The position numbers were made by a program, and so were the translations under genes. Shown here piece by piece: positions 53,033-60,512 of a DNA stretch of 64,000 nucleotides (position 1 is the stretch's first letter; the number at the start of each line of letters is the position of its first letter). The stretch comes from Bradyrhizobium ivorense (lineage in GTDB: Bacteria; Pseudomonadota; Alphaproteobacteria; Rhizobiales; Xanthobacteraceae): positions 62,001-126,000 of the forward strand of contig NZ_CAADFC020000020.1 of NCBI RefSeq assembly GCF_900696085.1, written 5' to 3'. Under the pieces are notes generated by a model, which saw nothing but the letters and a program-made list of their open reading frames with translations, had not been told where the DNA came from and made no database searches.

Positions 53033-53290
53033 CTACTTTGGCGGCTCGACCGTCGTTTTTGTCGACCCGTCTGGCGCCGGCTGCATCCGAGGGGGACTTT
53101 GCCCCTGGGGGCTTTCCGGCGGCGCACCGCCGGAACCGGTGTCGATCGGTCCGGTCCAGCCCTGCGGTTGTAGCTGACCTTTTTCTTCAGGCGCTGAGCG
53201 ACCATCTGGCGCTTTGATATCTCCCGTTGGCTGCGCTGCGGCCAAATCGAACGAGAGGGCAAGGCATATGGCCGCCAATTCAGCTCGCAC
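53033..53290 (-). CDS. Small secreted Pro/Gly-rich protein
   Basis: The 85-residue protein starts at GTG 53290 (GGGAGA upstream) with a signal peptide (residues 1-20, FDLAAAQ) and a low-complexity mature chain rich in Pro, Gly and Gln ending in STKTTVEPPK. No family was recognised. Confidence 0.55.
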   Translation of the reverse strand: MRAELAAICLALSFDLAAAQPTGDIKAPDGRSAPEEKGQLQPQGWTGPIDTGSGGAPPESPQGQSPPRMQPAPDGSTKTTVEPPK

Positions 53291-53376
53291 CTTGAATCTC
53301 CCATATTGTTGCGTGGACGGCTCTGGCCTCGGACAACTTCCGGGCTCGGTGCTGAGTTCCTCCGGCCAGCGCGTGT

Positions 53377-53592
53377 CTAGGGATGGAGCAGCGAGAGCAG
53401 GCGTTGGCGGTTCTGCTCCCGGTCGAGCTGACTTCTGCGCATCACGTCAAGTTCGGCTTCCACCCTGCGGGTGTCTTCATTCCGCTGCTTCAATTCAATC
53501 AGGAGCGCTTCTTTCTCTGCCAGCCGCCTCTCGCCCTCGACCACGTCGATTTCAATTTGCCTCAGCTCGTCCATGATCGATTCTTTGTACAT
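53377..53592 (-). CDS. Small coiled-coil protein
   Basis: The 71-residue protein is almost all charged helix (ELRQIEIDVVEGERRLAEKE), with heptad-like Leu/Ile spacing, predicted coiled coil. There is no signal peptide. The start may be 53592 or Met 53574. No family was recognised. Confidence 0.62.
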   Translation of the reverse strand: MYKESIMDELRQIEIDVVEGERRLAEKEALLIELKQRNEDTRRVEAELDVMRRSQLDREQNRQRLLSLLHP

Positions 53593-53894
53593 CGCATCTC
53601 TACGAGTTGCCTGGCCTATGTGTTGCGGGTTGCACCAATAGCTGCAACGGCTTGGATTTCTGCTCGTTCCTGAGGCGTGGGCTTACCTCGGAAAAGGAGC
53701 AATCGTTGCTGCTCAACGGAATCGCCATGTAGCGCAAACCTTGCGCTCACTTAGACGCCAAGGCCGAACGCTCGTCATTGATCTGTGTGAATCGTTGGGG
53801 TGCAGAAGGCCCAGGTCCGGCCTCCGCGGGCGGGCCGGGTGCACGACTGCGATCCGGATGGCAATGCTGCAATCCAAACTGTTGCGCGCGACGA
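53593..53894. other. Intergenic region without a recognisable gene
   Basis: About 300 bases with short open frames only and no terminator, repeat or start signal that I would defend. Confidence 0.4.
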
Positions 53895-54116
53895 TCAGCC
53901 AGGCTGATACCGGCGGATTTCGCCGATGGTCATGTTGAGCGCCGCAATTTGCTCGGGGTCGATTTGACGGGGATCAAGGCTGACGGCCCAGCCTTCCGGG
54001 ATAACGTCCAGCACGCGGTCGAGGGCCTCATCGATCGACGTGGCGGCCAGCCAAATTTCGACGTCTCCGTCGTCGGTCCTCACGCGCACCAAATGGACCT
54101 CAAGGGCAGGCTGCAT
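53895..54116 (-). CDS. Small conserved protein, unknown function
   Basis: The 73-residue protein has mixed alpha/beta character: a beta strand VHLVRVRTDDGDVEIWLAA, a helix SIDEALDRVLDVIP, then ALNMTIGEIRRYQPG. No signal peptide or catalytic motif is seen. The ATG at 54116 is preferred to a TTG at 54122. I recall similar proteins in bradyrhizobia without a name. Confidence 0.68.
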   Translation of the reverse strand: MQPALEVHLVRVRTDDGDVEIWLAATSIDEALDRVLDVIPEGWAVSLDPRQIDPEQIAALNMTIGEIRRYQPG

Positions 54117-54201
54117 TAGCAATAAGCGCTGCGCAGGAGATTGGTTGCTTGTTCACCTGTGTTAATTTTCTGGTGGAGGCGCCATTCCCCATCACCAGAA
54201 G

Positions 54202-54225
54202 GTCGTCCGCGTCGCTGCGGACGAC
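54202..54225. terminator. Terminator-like hairpin downstream of the DUF892 gene
   Basis: A nine-pair stem GTCGTCCGC/GCGGACGAC with a 6-base loop is flanked by AGAAG and TTTCTCTT. It lies 26 bases past the DUF892 stop on the minus strand. Confidence 0.6.
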
Positions 54226-54250
54226 TTTCTCTTGCCGGCCCGTGATGAAC

Positions 54251-54754
54251 TCAAGCCGCCTTCTGATTGACGCCCCGCAGCGCCATCGCGTTGAGCTTCT
54301 GATCGGTCGCCTTTTCCTCGTCGAGGTTCTGCTGCAGGACCGAGGCGCAGTCGCTGCGGCCAAGCATGTTGGCCCATGCGATCAGCGTGCCATAGCGCGT
54401 GATCTCATAGTGCTCGACCGCTTGCGCGGCAGCGATCAGGGCTGCGTCGAGTACCTTCTTGTCATCGACGTCGCCGGCAATGTCGCTAGCCTCCTCGAGA
54501 ATGCCGTCGATGGCCGGGCAATCGACCCCCGTGGCGTCGACGCCATGCATCTTGAAGACCTTCTCGAGCCGAATGATCTGGTTCTTGGTCTCGGCGAGAT
54601 GGGTTTCAAAACCCTTCTTCAGCGAGCCGTCGGTTGCCTTCTCGATCATGTCGGGCAGGTTCTTCGTAATCTGCTGCTCGGCGTAGTAGATGTCGCGCAG
54701 GGTGTGCACGAAGAGATCGTTGAGTGTTTTGATGTCTTTTGTAAAAAAGCCCAT
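54251..54754 (-). CDS. DUF892 (YciE/YciF) ferritin-like protein
   Basis: The 167-residue protein has the helical-bundle signature TLNDLFVHTLRDIYYAEQQI, then LPDMIEKATDGSLKKGFETH and EHYEITRYGTLIAWA with Glu/His residues (YAEQ, FETHLAET, AVEHYE, DEEKATD) that could ligate a di-metal site. YciE/YciF proteins are stress-induced. GGAGA precedes ATG 54754. It lies in a run of small stress-type genes between glmU and glmS. Confidence 0.93.
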   Translation of the reverse strand: MGFFTKDIKTLNDLFVHTLRDIYYAEQQITKNLPDMIEKATDGSLKKGFETHLAETKNQIIRLEKVFKMHGVDATGVDCPAIDGILEEASDIAGDVDDKKVLDAALIAAAQAVEHYEITRYGTLIAWANMLGRSDCASVLQQNLDEEKATDQKLNAMALRGVNQKAA

Positions 54755-54849
54755 GAGGCGTCTCCTTGGTTCTGTGTCGCGAAGCAACGGGCGGCGTTCG
54801 CGAGCGTTCCTAATCCCAAAGACTGATCCCAAGCGTTGGCCCCGGGAAA

Positions 54850-55071
54850 TCACTGCGGGCTGGGGGCCTTGCGAATAGGGGCCGTATAAATTTCCTTTCC
54901 CGAATCCGTTTTCACGACAACGGCGCTCAAGGACTCGTCAGCCACGTCGTTGCTGATCTGCTCGGCCATTCGATGCGCGATGGCCTTCGCCTGGTCCTCG
55001 GTTGGAAGTTCAACCCCAAGCGGGTCTTCGATGGTGTAGCCGTCGACGATCTCGAAATGGAATCTCGGCAC
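54850..55071 (-). CDS. DUF6894-type small protein
   Basis: The 73-residue protein starts at GTG 55071 with MPRFHFEIVDGYTIEDPLGV, the typical opening of this rhizobial family. A helix AKAIAHRMAEQISND and a final beta strand VVVKTDSGKEIYTAPI follow. Function unknown. It is on the same strand as, and upstream of, the DUF892 gene. Confidence 0.85.
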   Translation of the reverse strand: MPRFHFEIVDGYTIEDPLGVELPTEDQAKAIAHRMAEQISNDVADESLSAVVVKTDSGKEIYTAPIRKAPSPQ

Positions 55072-55245
55072 TGGCTTCTGCTTCTCCGCAATACCTTAGA
55101 AGCAAAATCCGTCTTCGTTGTTCCTTCCAGGAACGCCTGGCAGCATGCGACGTTTTCACCGCAGCGATTGGATGATTGCCAGACGGCGCGCGGTATGCCT
55201 GCGATCTCTGGAGCAGGGGCCGCGCGCTACGAACCGGAGGCGCGG

Positions 55246-55503
55246 ATGCCCGACAATCTGACGAAACGAGTGCAGCCCGACCGCTCAAAGATCAACATGC
55301 AGGAGGACTACGAGGTCAAGTACTGGACCCACGAACTCGGGGTGACCCGGGACGAGCTGCAGCGCGCCGTCGACAAGGTTGGCAACGCGGCGGCCGCCGT
55401 TCGCAAAGAGCTGGGCATTTGTCCCCCGGGTGATCGAACCCCCAATGCTCCATCGCAGAAAACCGGCCGGCGCCGGATTTCGAGCGCGAACGTTACTCGC
55501 TAG
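55246..55503 (+). CDS. DUF3606 protein with C-terminal extension
   Basis: The 85-residue protein has the DUF3606 core at residues 10-60 (INMQEDYEVKYWTHELG, then TRDELQRAVDKVGNAAAAVR). The last 28 residues are a basic, polar extension beyond the usual 60-residue length. GGAGG precedes ATG 55246. Function unknown. Confidence 0.9.
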   Translation: MPDNLTKRVQPDRSKINMQEDYEVKYWTHELGVTRDELQRAVDKVGNAAAAVRKELGICPPGDRTPNAPSQKTGRRRISSANVTR

Positions 55504-55556
55504 GAACAATTGCCCGTCGCTCCAGTTTCCTGACGTACTATGAAGAGGAGAGGACA

Positions 55557-55991
55557 ATGCGAATTATTCCGACGGTGATCCTGGCTTGCACGCTGGCGTC
55601 GCCGATGGCTGTTGCCCAGACCAACACCCAGACCAATACGACGTCGCCATCGACGGCTGCGGCGCCGGTCTCGGCTTCAGGTCAGTGGCGCGCCTCCAAG
55701 CTGGTGGGCGTCAACATCTACAACAAGCAGAACGAGAAGATCGGCGACGTCAGTGACGTGATCCTGGATTCGTCCGGGAAGGTCGCGGGTGTTGTGGTCG
55801 GTGTCGGGGGCTTCCTCGGGATGGGCGAGCACGACGTGCTGATGCCGATGGACAAGATCCACTTCGCGAACGAATCCGGCAAGACCACCACCGGCTCGAC
55901 GAGTTCGGGATCGAAGCAGTGGTATCCGGACCGCGGTACGGTGGACGCCACCAAGGATCAACTGAAGGCGATGCAACAGTTCAAGTACTAA
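55557..55991 (+). CDS. Secreted PRC-barrel domain protein
   Basis: The 144-residue protein has a signal peptide (residues 1-20, MAVAQ), a Thr/Asn/Ser-rich linker, and a PRC-barrel (about residues 45-105: ASKLVGVNIYNKQNEKIGDV ... VVVGVGGFLGMGEHDVLMP). GAGGAGAGGAC lies before ATG 55557. It is followed by an intrinsic terminator at 56009. Confidence 0.93.
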   Translation: MRIIPTVILACTLASPMAVAQTNTQTNTTSPSTAAAPVSASGQWRASKLVGVNIYNKQNEKIGDVSDVILDSSGKVAGVVVGVGGFLGMGEHDVLMPMDKIHFANESGKTTTGSTSSGSKQWYPDRGTVDATKDQLKAMQQFKY

Positions 55992-56008
55992 AGCCAGGTA
56001 CTAAAGCA

Positions 56009-56030
56009 TAGGCCCCTTCACCGGGGCCTA
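56009..56030 (+). terminator. Intrinsic terminator of the PRC-barrel gene
   Basis: An eight-pair stem TAGGCCCC/GGGGCCTA with a 6-base loop is followed by TTGTTTG. Confidence 0.85.
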
Positions 56031-56268
56031 TTGTTTGCTCACCAGTGTTTGAGCCTGGCGCCGAGGATGATTGCCCGACTGATGACGTCTCTCGCTCAGC
56101 ATTCGCTGCACTCGCGCGTGCTGTTCCGGCCTTGCGGAGCAGCGGCGCATGCTGCTGTCCGCGATCGGACGCTGGACGATGCAGCGCTCTGCAAAGACTG
56201 CGTCAGGAACATTGCCGTCTTTTGATGGTTCTCAATAGGCCGCATGGGCGGCGAGGAGGAGAATGATC

Positions 56269-56616
56269 ATGAAGAAGTTGTTGCTGATGTCGGCGACCGC
56301 GCTGCTGGTGTCGACGGGAGCGTTTGCCCAGCCGACGACAATCGCGCCTACGACTGGCACCGGCCACGCCACCACCGTGCAGATCGAGCCGGAGTATCGC
56401 ACGCGGATCCGCAGTTACGTCACCGAGCACAAGATCCGTCCGGTTGAAACGCGCGAGAAGATCGTGGTCGGCGCCACGGTGCCTCGCGAGGTCGAGCTCG
56501 AGCCGGTGCCGGCCGACTGGGGTCCGTCACTGACCAAGTATCGCTACGTCTATTCCGGCGAGCGCGTCATGCTGGTCGATCCCGGCACCCGCACGGTCGT
56601 CCAGGAAATCGACTGA
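56269..56616 (+). CDS. DUF1236 secreted protein
   Basis: The 115-residue protein has a signal peptide (residues 1-19, STGAFAQ), a Thr-rich linker and a DUF1236 unit: YRTRIRSYVTEHKIRPVE, VVVGATVPREVELEPVPADW, YVYSGERVMLVDPGTRTVVQ. AGGAGG sits nine bases before ATG 56269; an ATG at 56263 is only three bases from it. Periplasmic, function unknown. Confidence 0.92.
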   Translation: MKKLLLMSATALLVSTGAFAQPTTIAPTTGTGHATTVQIEPEYRTRIRSYVTEHKIRPVETREKIVVGATVPREVELEPVPADWGPSLTKYRYVYSGERVMLVDPGTRTVVQEID

Positions 56617-56746
56617 GGCCACAGCGGCGGGGCGCCGATTTCGAAAGGCGGCCCGCCGAAGCCGGCGGCGGGAGAATAGACGTGGGTTAATGCCGGAACC
56701 TTCCCCAGCGGGCAGGATCATGGCTCTCGCATGGGGGAGGACGCCG

Positions 56747-56857
56747 ATGAAGGGGCAGTCGAGCGCGCTGAGAGAGCTGAATTTCTGGTTGTCGATGCTG
56801 CTCGGCCTGTCGCCACTGTGGGCCGCCGCGGCGCTGCTGATCTTCTTTGGTTTGTAA
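56747..56857 (+). CDS. Small single-pass membrane protein of 36 residues
   Basis: The ORF begins MKGQSSALRELNFWLSMLLG and continues as a hydrophobic helix to its end (LWAAAALLIFFGL). GGGGGAGGACG precedes ATG 56747 at normal distance. It is convergent with the decayed PilZ/GGDEF locus, 20 bases away. Real translation is likely but unproved. Confidence 0.55.
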   Translation: MKGQSSALRELNFWLSMLLGLSPLWAAAALLIFFGL

Positions 56858-56876
56858 CGGTCGATGCGCGTCGCGC

Positions 56877-57330
56877 TCAGGTGAAGGCGACCTCGACCCG
56901 GTTGTCCTGCTTTGCGGTGATGCGGCAGGCCCGCGACAGCGCGTCGGCGGCGATCGCGAGCTTGAACTGCTCGGGGATGCCGGCGGTGGTGTTGACCTCG
57001 ATCGTCGCCGGCGCGACAGTCCGCGCACGGTGCAGCCGACGATGGAATGGCCGGCGTTGAAGCTGAACTTGCCGGCCTTGAAGACGCGCCGCGCGGTCGG
57101 CGCGATCGACGGCGCCGGGTCGACCGAGGCCAGCGCCTGATTGCGGCCGGCCCAGCACCATGTCGCCGACCGCGTGCCCGTAACGATCGTTGACCGACTT
57201 GAAGTGATCGACATCGAGCACGGCGCAGGCGAGCGGGCTGAGATGCCGCGCGGCGTCTGATGCTCGCTCTGCTCGTCGCGCTCGCGGAGCCCTGAGGTCG
57301 CGGCAGCGGAGCTTGCCGGTGCATCTTGAC
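56877..57330 (-). pseudogene. Decayed GGDEF/PilZ c-di-GMP locus
   Basis: On the minus strand, 57223-57153 encodes AVLDVDHFKSVNDRYGHAVG, the substrate-binding part of a diguanylate cyclase, which breaks off before the GGDEF loop. In another frame about 57100-57017 reads ARRVFKAGKFSFNAGHSIVG, then CTVRGLS, the first half of a PilZ domain. From about 57016 to the stop at 56877 a third stretch, shifted again, gives the second half (ATIEVNTTAGIPEQFKLAI...VEVAF). At least one deletion fused the two genes and one frameshift broke PilZ. Neither could be functional. Confidence 0.75.
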
Positions 57331-57502
57331 GCGGTTTCGCCAAAATGGTTAGCCCCAGTTAACCAGCCTTTCGCATCGATATCGCCGCTTAAGACTGTCG
57401 CAATCCGCAATAATTATTGAGTATCTTGCGGCCGGCGATTCCCGTTAAGGGACCGTGTCGCCGCGTTGGCAAATTTTCGGCGATTTGGGGACATTGAACC
57501 GC

Positions 57503-59329
57503 ATGTGCGGCATCGTCGGCATTCTTGGACGCGCTCCGGTCGCGGAGCAATTGGTGGATTCGCTGAAGCGGCTCGAATATCGCGGCTATGATTCCGCCGG
57601 GGTCGCCACGCTGGAGAACGGGGCGCTGGCGCGTCGCCGCGCCGAGGGCAAGCTGAAGAACCTGGAGGCCCGGCTCGAGGCCAAGCCGCTCGGCGGCCAT
57701 ACCGGCATCGGCCACACCCGCTGGGCCACCCATGGCCGGCCGACCGAGAACAATGCGCATCCGCACGCCACCGAGCGGGTCGCCGTGGTGCATAACGGCA
57801 TCATCGAGAACTTTCGCGAGCTGCGCGAGGGCCTCGAGGCCAAGGGCACGGTGTTCTCGACCGAGACCGACACCGAGGTCGTGGTGCACCTGGTCGACAA
57901 TCTGCTGAAGGGCGGTGTCGCGCCGGTCGAGGCGGTGCGGGCGGTGCTGTCGCAGCTGCGCGGCGCGTTTGCCCTCGGCCTGATCTTCGCCGGCGAGGAC
58001 GACCTGATGATCGGCGCCCGCAACGGCCCGCCGCTGGCGATCGGCCACGGCGACGGCGAGATGTATCTCGGCTCCGATGCGATCGCGCTCGGGCCGTTCA
58101 CCGACACGATCAGCTATCTCGAGGACGGCGACTGGGTGGTGCTGAATCGCAAGGGCGCCACCATCTTCGACAAGGACAACGCCATCGTCCACCGCGAGGC
58201 GATCAAGCACCTGACGGCGACCGCGCTGGTCGACAAGGCCAACTACCGCCACTTCATGGCAAAGGAAATCCACGAGCAGCCGGAAGTGGTCGGGCACACG
58301 CTCGCCCGTTACGTCGACATGGCGACCGAGCGCGTTACCATGCCGGTCAAGCTGCCGTTCGACTTCAAGAACATCCAGCGCGTCTCGATCACCGCCTGCG
58401 GTACCGCGAGCTATGCCGGCTTCGTCGCGAAGTATTGGCTGGAGCGGCTGGCGCGGCTGCCGGTTGAGCTCGATGTCGCCTCCGAATTCCGCTACCGCGA
58501 GGCGCCGCTGCGCAAGGGCGATCTCGCGGTCTTCATCTCGCAGTCCGGCGAGACCGCCGACACGCTGGCGGCGCTGCGCTACGCCAAGGCGCAGGGCGCG
58601 TACACGCTCTCGGTGGTCAACGTGCCGACCTCGACGATCGCGCGCGAGAGCGAGGTGGTGCTGCCGACCTTGGCCGGGCCGGAGATCGGCGTCGCCTCGA
58701 CAAAGGCGTTCACCTGCCAGCTGATGGTGCTGGCCTCGCTCGCGGTCGCCGCCGGCAAGGCGCGCGGCGAGCTGTCCGATGCCGACGAGGCCAAGCTGGT
58801 GCATTCGCTGGTCGAGATTCCGCGGCTGATGTCGGAGGCGCTCACCACCGAGCCCCATATCGAGAAGCTGGCGCGCGAGATCTCGAAGTCGCGCGACGTG
58901 CTCTATCTCGGCCGCGGCACCAGCTATCCGCTGGCGCTGGAGGGCGCGCTGAAGCTGAAGGAAATCTCCTACATCCACGCCGAGGGCTACGCTGCCGGCG
59001 AGCTCAAGCACGGGCCGATCGCGCTGATCGACGAGCACATGCCGGTCGTGGTGATCGCGCCCTACGACAAGGTGTTCGAGAAGACCGTCTCGAACATGCA
59101 GGAGGTCGCCGCGCGCGGCGGCAAGATCATCCTGATGACCGACGCCAGGGGCGCGGCGGAGGCGACCATCCAGTCGCTGGTGACGATCGTGATGCCCGAC
59201 ATGGGCGCGACCTTTGCGCCGATGGTCTATGCCGTGCCGGTGCAGCTGTTGGCCTATCATACCGCCGTGGTGATGGGCACCGACGTCGACCAGCCGAGGA
59301 ACCTGGCGAAATCGGTCACGGTCGAATAG
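57503..59329 (+). CDS. glmS: Glutamine--fructose-6-phosphate aminotransferase
   Basis: The 608-residue GlmS makes glucosamine-6-phosphate from fructose-6-phosphate and glutamine. The Ntn glutaminase domain starts MCGIVGILG (nucleophile Cys2 after Met removal), with GIGHTRWATHGRPTENNAHPH. Two SIS sugar isomerase domains follow (for example SQSGETADTLAALRYA and YLGRGTSYPLALEGALKLKE). ATG 57503 is needed to expose Cys2; the GTG at 57455 is not a start. Confidence 0.97.
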   Translation: MCGIVGILGRAPVAEQLVDSLKRLEYRGYDSAGVATLENGALARRRAEGKLKNLEARLEAKPLGGHTGIGHTRWATHGRPTENNAHPHATERVAVVHNGIIENFRELREGLEAKGTVFSTETDTEVVVHLVDNLLKGGVAPVEAVRAVLSQLRGAFALGLIFAGEDDLMIGARNGPPLAIGHGDGEMYLGSDAIALGPFTDTISYLEDGDWVVLNRKGATIFDKDNAIVHREAIKHLTATALVDKANYRHFMAKEIHEQPEVVGHTLARYVDMATERVTMPVKLPFDFKNIQRVSITACGTASYAGFVAKYWLERLARLPVELDVASEFRYREAPLRKGDLAVFISQSGETADTLAALRYAKAQGAYTLSVVNVPTSTIARESEVVLPTLAGPEIGVASTKAFTCQLMVLASLAVAAGKARGELSDADEAKLVHSLVEIPRLMSEALTTEPHIEKLAREISKSRDVLYLGRGTSYPLALEGALKLKEISYIHAEGYAAGELKHGPIALIDEHMPVVVIAPYDKVFEKTVSNMQEVAARGGKIILMTDARGAAEATIQSLVTIVMPDMGATFAPMVYAVPVQLLAYHTAVVMGTDVDQPRNLAKSVTVE

Positions 59330-59446
59330 TCGCAAGTGACGCCGTCACGCGGCCCTTCAAAAACCTGCTAGGATGGCTTAGCTGAGGGGTGCTTGCGCGC
59401 GGTGGTTCGGGACAGGATTATCATCGTGCGCTAGCCCGTTGTTTAT

Positions 59447-59492
59447 GCATGATCTTTTTTGGAAAACCGCGGCGCACTTTTCCGGATCATGC
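59447..59492. repeat. GCATGATC...GATCATGC palindromic repeat, copy 3
   Basis: Same arms as the copies at 24625 and 37073, with the shared half CACTTTTCCGGATCATGC and a divergent centre. It lies upstream of the DUF502 gene. Confidence 0.8.
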
Positions 59493-59528
59493 TGGTGAGG
59501 ACGGCCGCGTCGACGACCTGGAACCGCA

Positions 59529-60305
59529 ATGACGTCCAACCAAGTGCCTCCCGTCTCGTCAGGTGAACTGCCCCCCGACGCCCCGCGCGGGCTGATGGCC
59601 CGGTTTCGCAACTATTTCCTGACTGGCCTCGTGGTGGCCGGGCCGGTCGCGATCACGCTGTATCTGACCTGGTGGTTCGTGAACTGGGTCGACAATCTGG
59701 TGCGGCCGTTCGTGCCGACCGCGTACCGGCCGGAAACCTATCTGCCGTTCGGACTGCCCGGTTCCGGCCTGATCGTCGCCGTGATCGCGCTGACCCTGCT
59801 CGGCTTCCTCACCGCCAATCTGATCGGCCGCACCTTGGTCGATCTCGGCGAGCGGTTGCTCGGGCGGATCCCGGCGGTGCGCGCAATCTATCGCGGGCTG
59901 AAGCAGGTGTTCGAGACGCTGTTCTCCGGCAACGGCTCGAGCTTCCGCCGCGTCGGCCTCGTCGAATTTCCCTCGCCGGGGATGTGGTCGATCGTGCTGA
60001 TCTCGCAGGCGCCGAGCGCGGAGCTTGCCGCCAGCCTGCCCGGCGCGGAGGAGCACATCTCGGTGTTCCTGCCGTGCGCGCCGAACCCGACCACCGGCTT
60101 CTTCTTCTACGTGCCGAAGAGCAAGATCATCGAGATCGAGATGAGCACCGAGGATGCCGCCACGCTGATCATGTCGGCCGGCGTGGTGCAGCCCGGCGCC
60201 GCCGACCAGAAGCGCGCCGCAGCGCTCGCCGGCGTCGCCAACGCCGCCCGCATCGCCAGTCAGGCCTCGCTGCAACCGGCCGCAGCGCCGGCGAAGGTGG
60301 AGTAG
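59529..60305 (+). CDS. DUF502 inner-membrane protein
   Basis: The 258-residue protein has two membrane helices (about residues 30-55 and 78-98), then the DUF502 cytoplasmic part with IPAVRAIYRGLKQVFETLF, FPSPGMWSIVLIS and PCAPNPTTGFFFYVPKS. The family is widespread and of unknown function. The last 45 residues are Ala-rich. Confidence 0.93.
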   Translation: MTSNQVPPVSSGELPPDAPRGLMARFRNYFLTGLVVAGPVAITLYLTWWFVNWVDNLVRPFVPTAYRPETYLPFGLPGSGLIVAVIALTLLGFLTANLIGRTLVDLGERLLGRIPAVRAIYRGLKQVFETLFSGNGSSFRRVGLVEFPSPGMWSIVLISQAPSAELAASLPGAEEHISVFLPCAPNPTTGFFFYVPKSKIIEIEMSTEDAATLIMSAGVVQPGAADQKRAAALAGVANAARIASQASLQPAAAPAKVE

Positions 60306-60347
60306 GGCGGCGCGCCTGTGTACGGCGCGCCTGATCTTGCTATCGTA

Positions 60348-60483
60348 CCGTCATCCTGAGGAGCGCGCTCTTGCGCGCGTCTCGAAGGATGAATCGGCCC
60401 CGCTGGTGGCCGTCGATCCTTCGAGGCTCGCAAGAGCTCGCACCTCCAGCGACAAGGGCTCCGCCTTTGCGCGGGGATGACGG
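60348..60483. repeat. Palindromic intergenic repeat, CGTCATCCTGAGG type
   Basis: CCGTCATCCTGAGGAGCGC, then CTCGAAGGATGA and the inverted GATCCTTCGAGG, ending GGGATGACGG. It is a long, imperfectly folded dispersed repeat between the DUF502 gene and the recG stop. Confidence 0.7.
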
Positions 60484-60512
60484 GACAGACGGGTGGCGTG
60501 TGTCGCGTTGAA

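Noticed and set aside
53033..57410. Treating the glmU-glmS interval as a prophage or insertion element
   Set aside because: No integrase, transposase, phage structural gene or flanking direct repeat was seen; only small conserved chromosomal-type genes.
57455..57502. GTG 57455 as the glmS start
   Set aside because: GlmS needs its catalytic Cys directly after the initiator Met; only ATG 57503 provides this.
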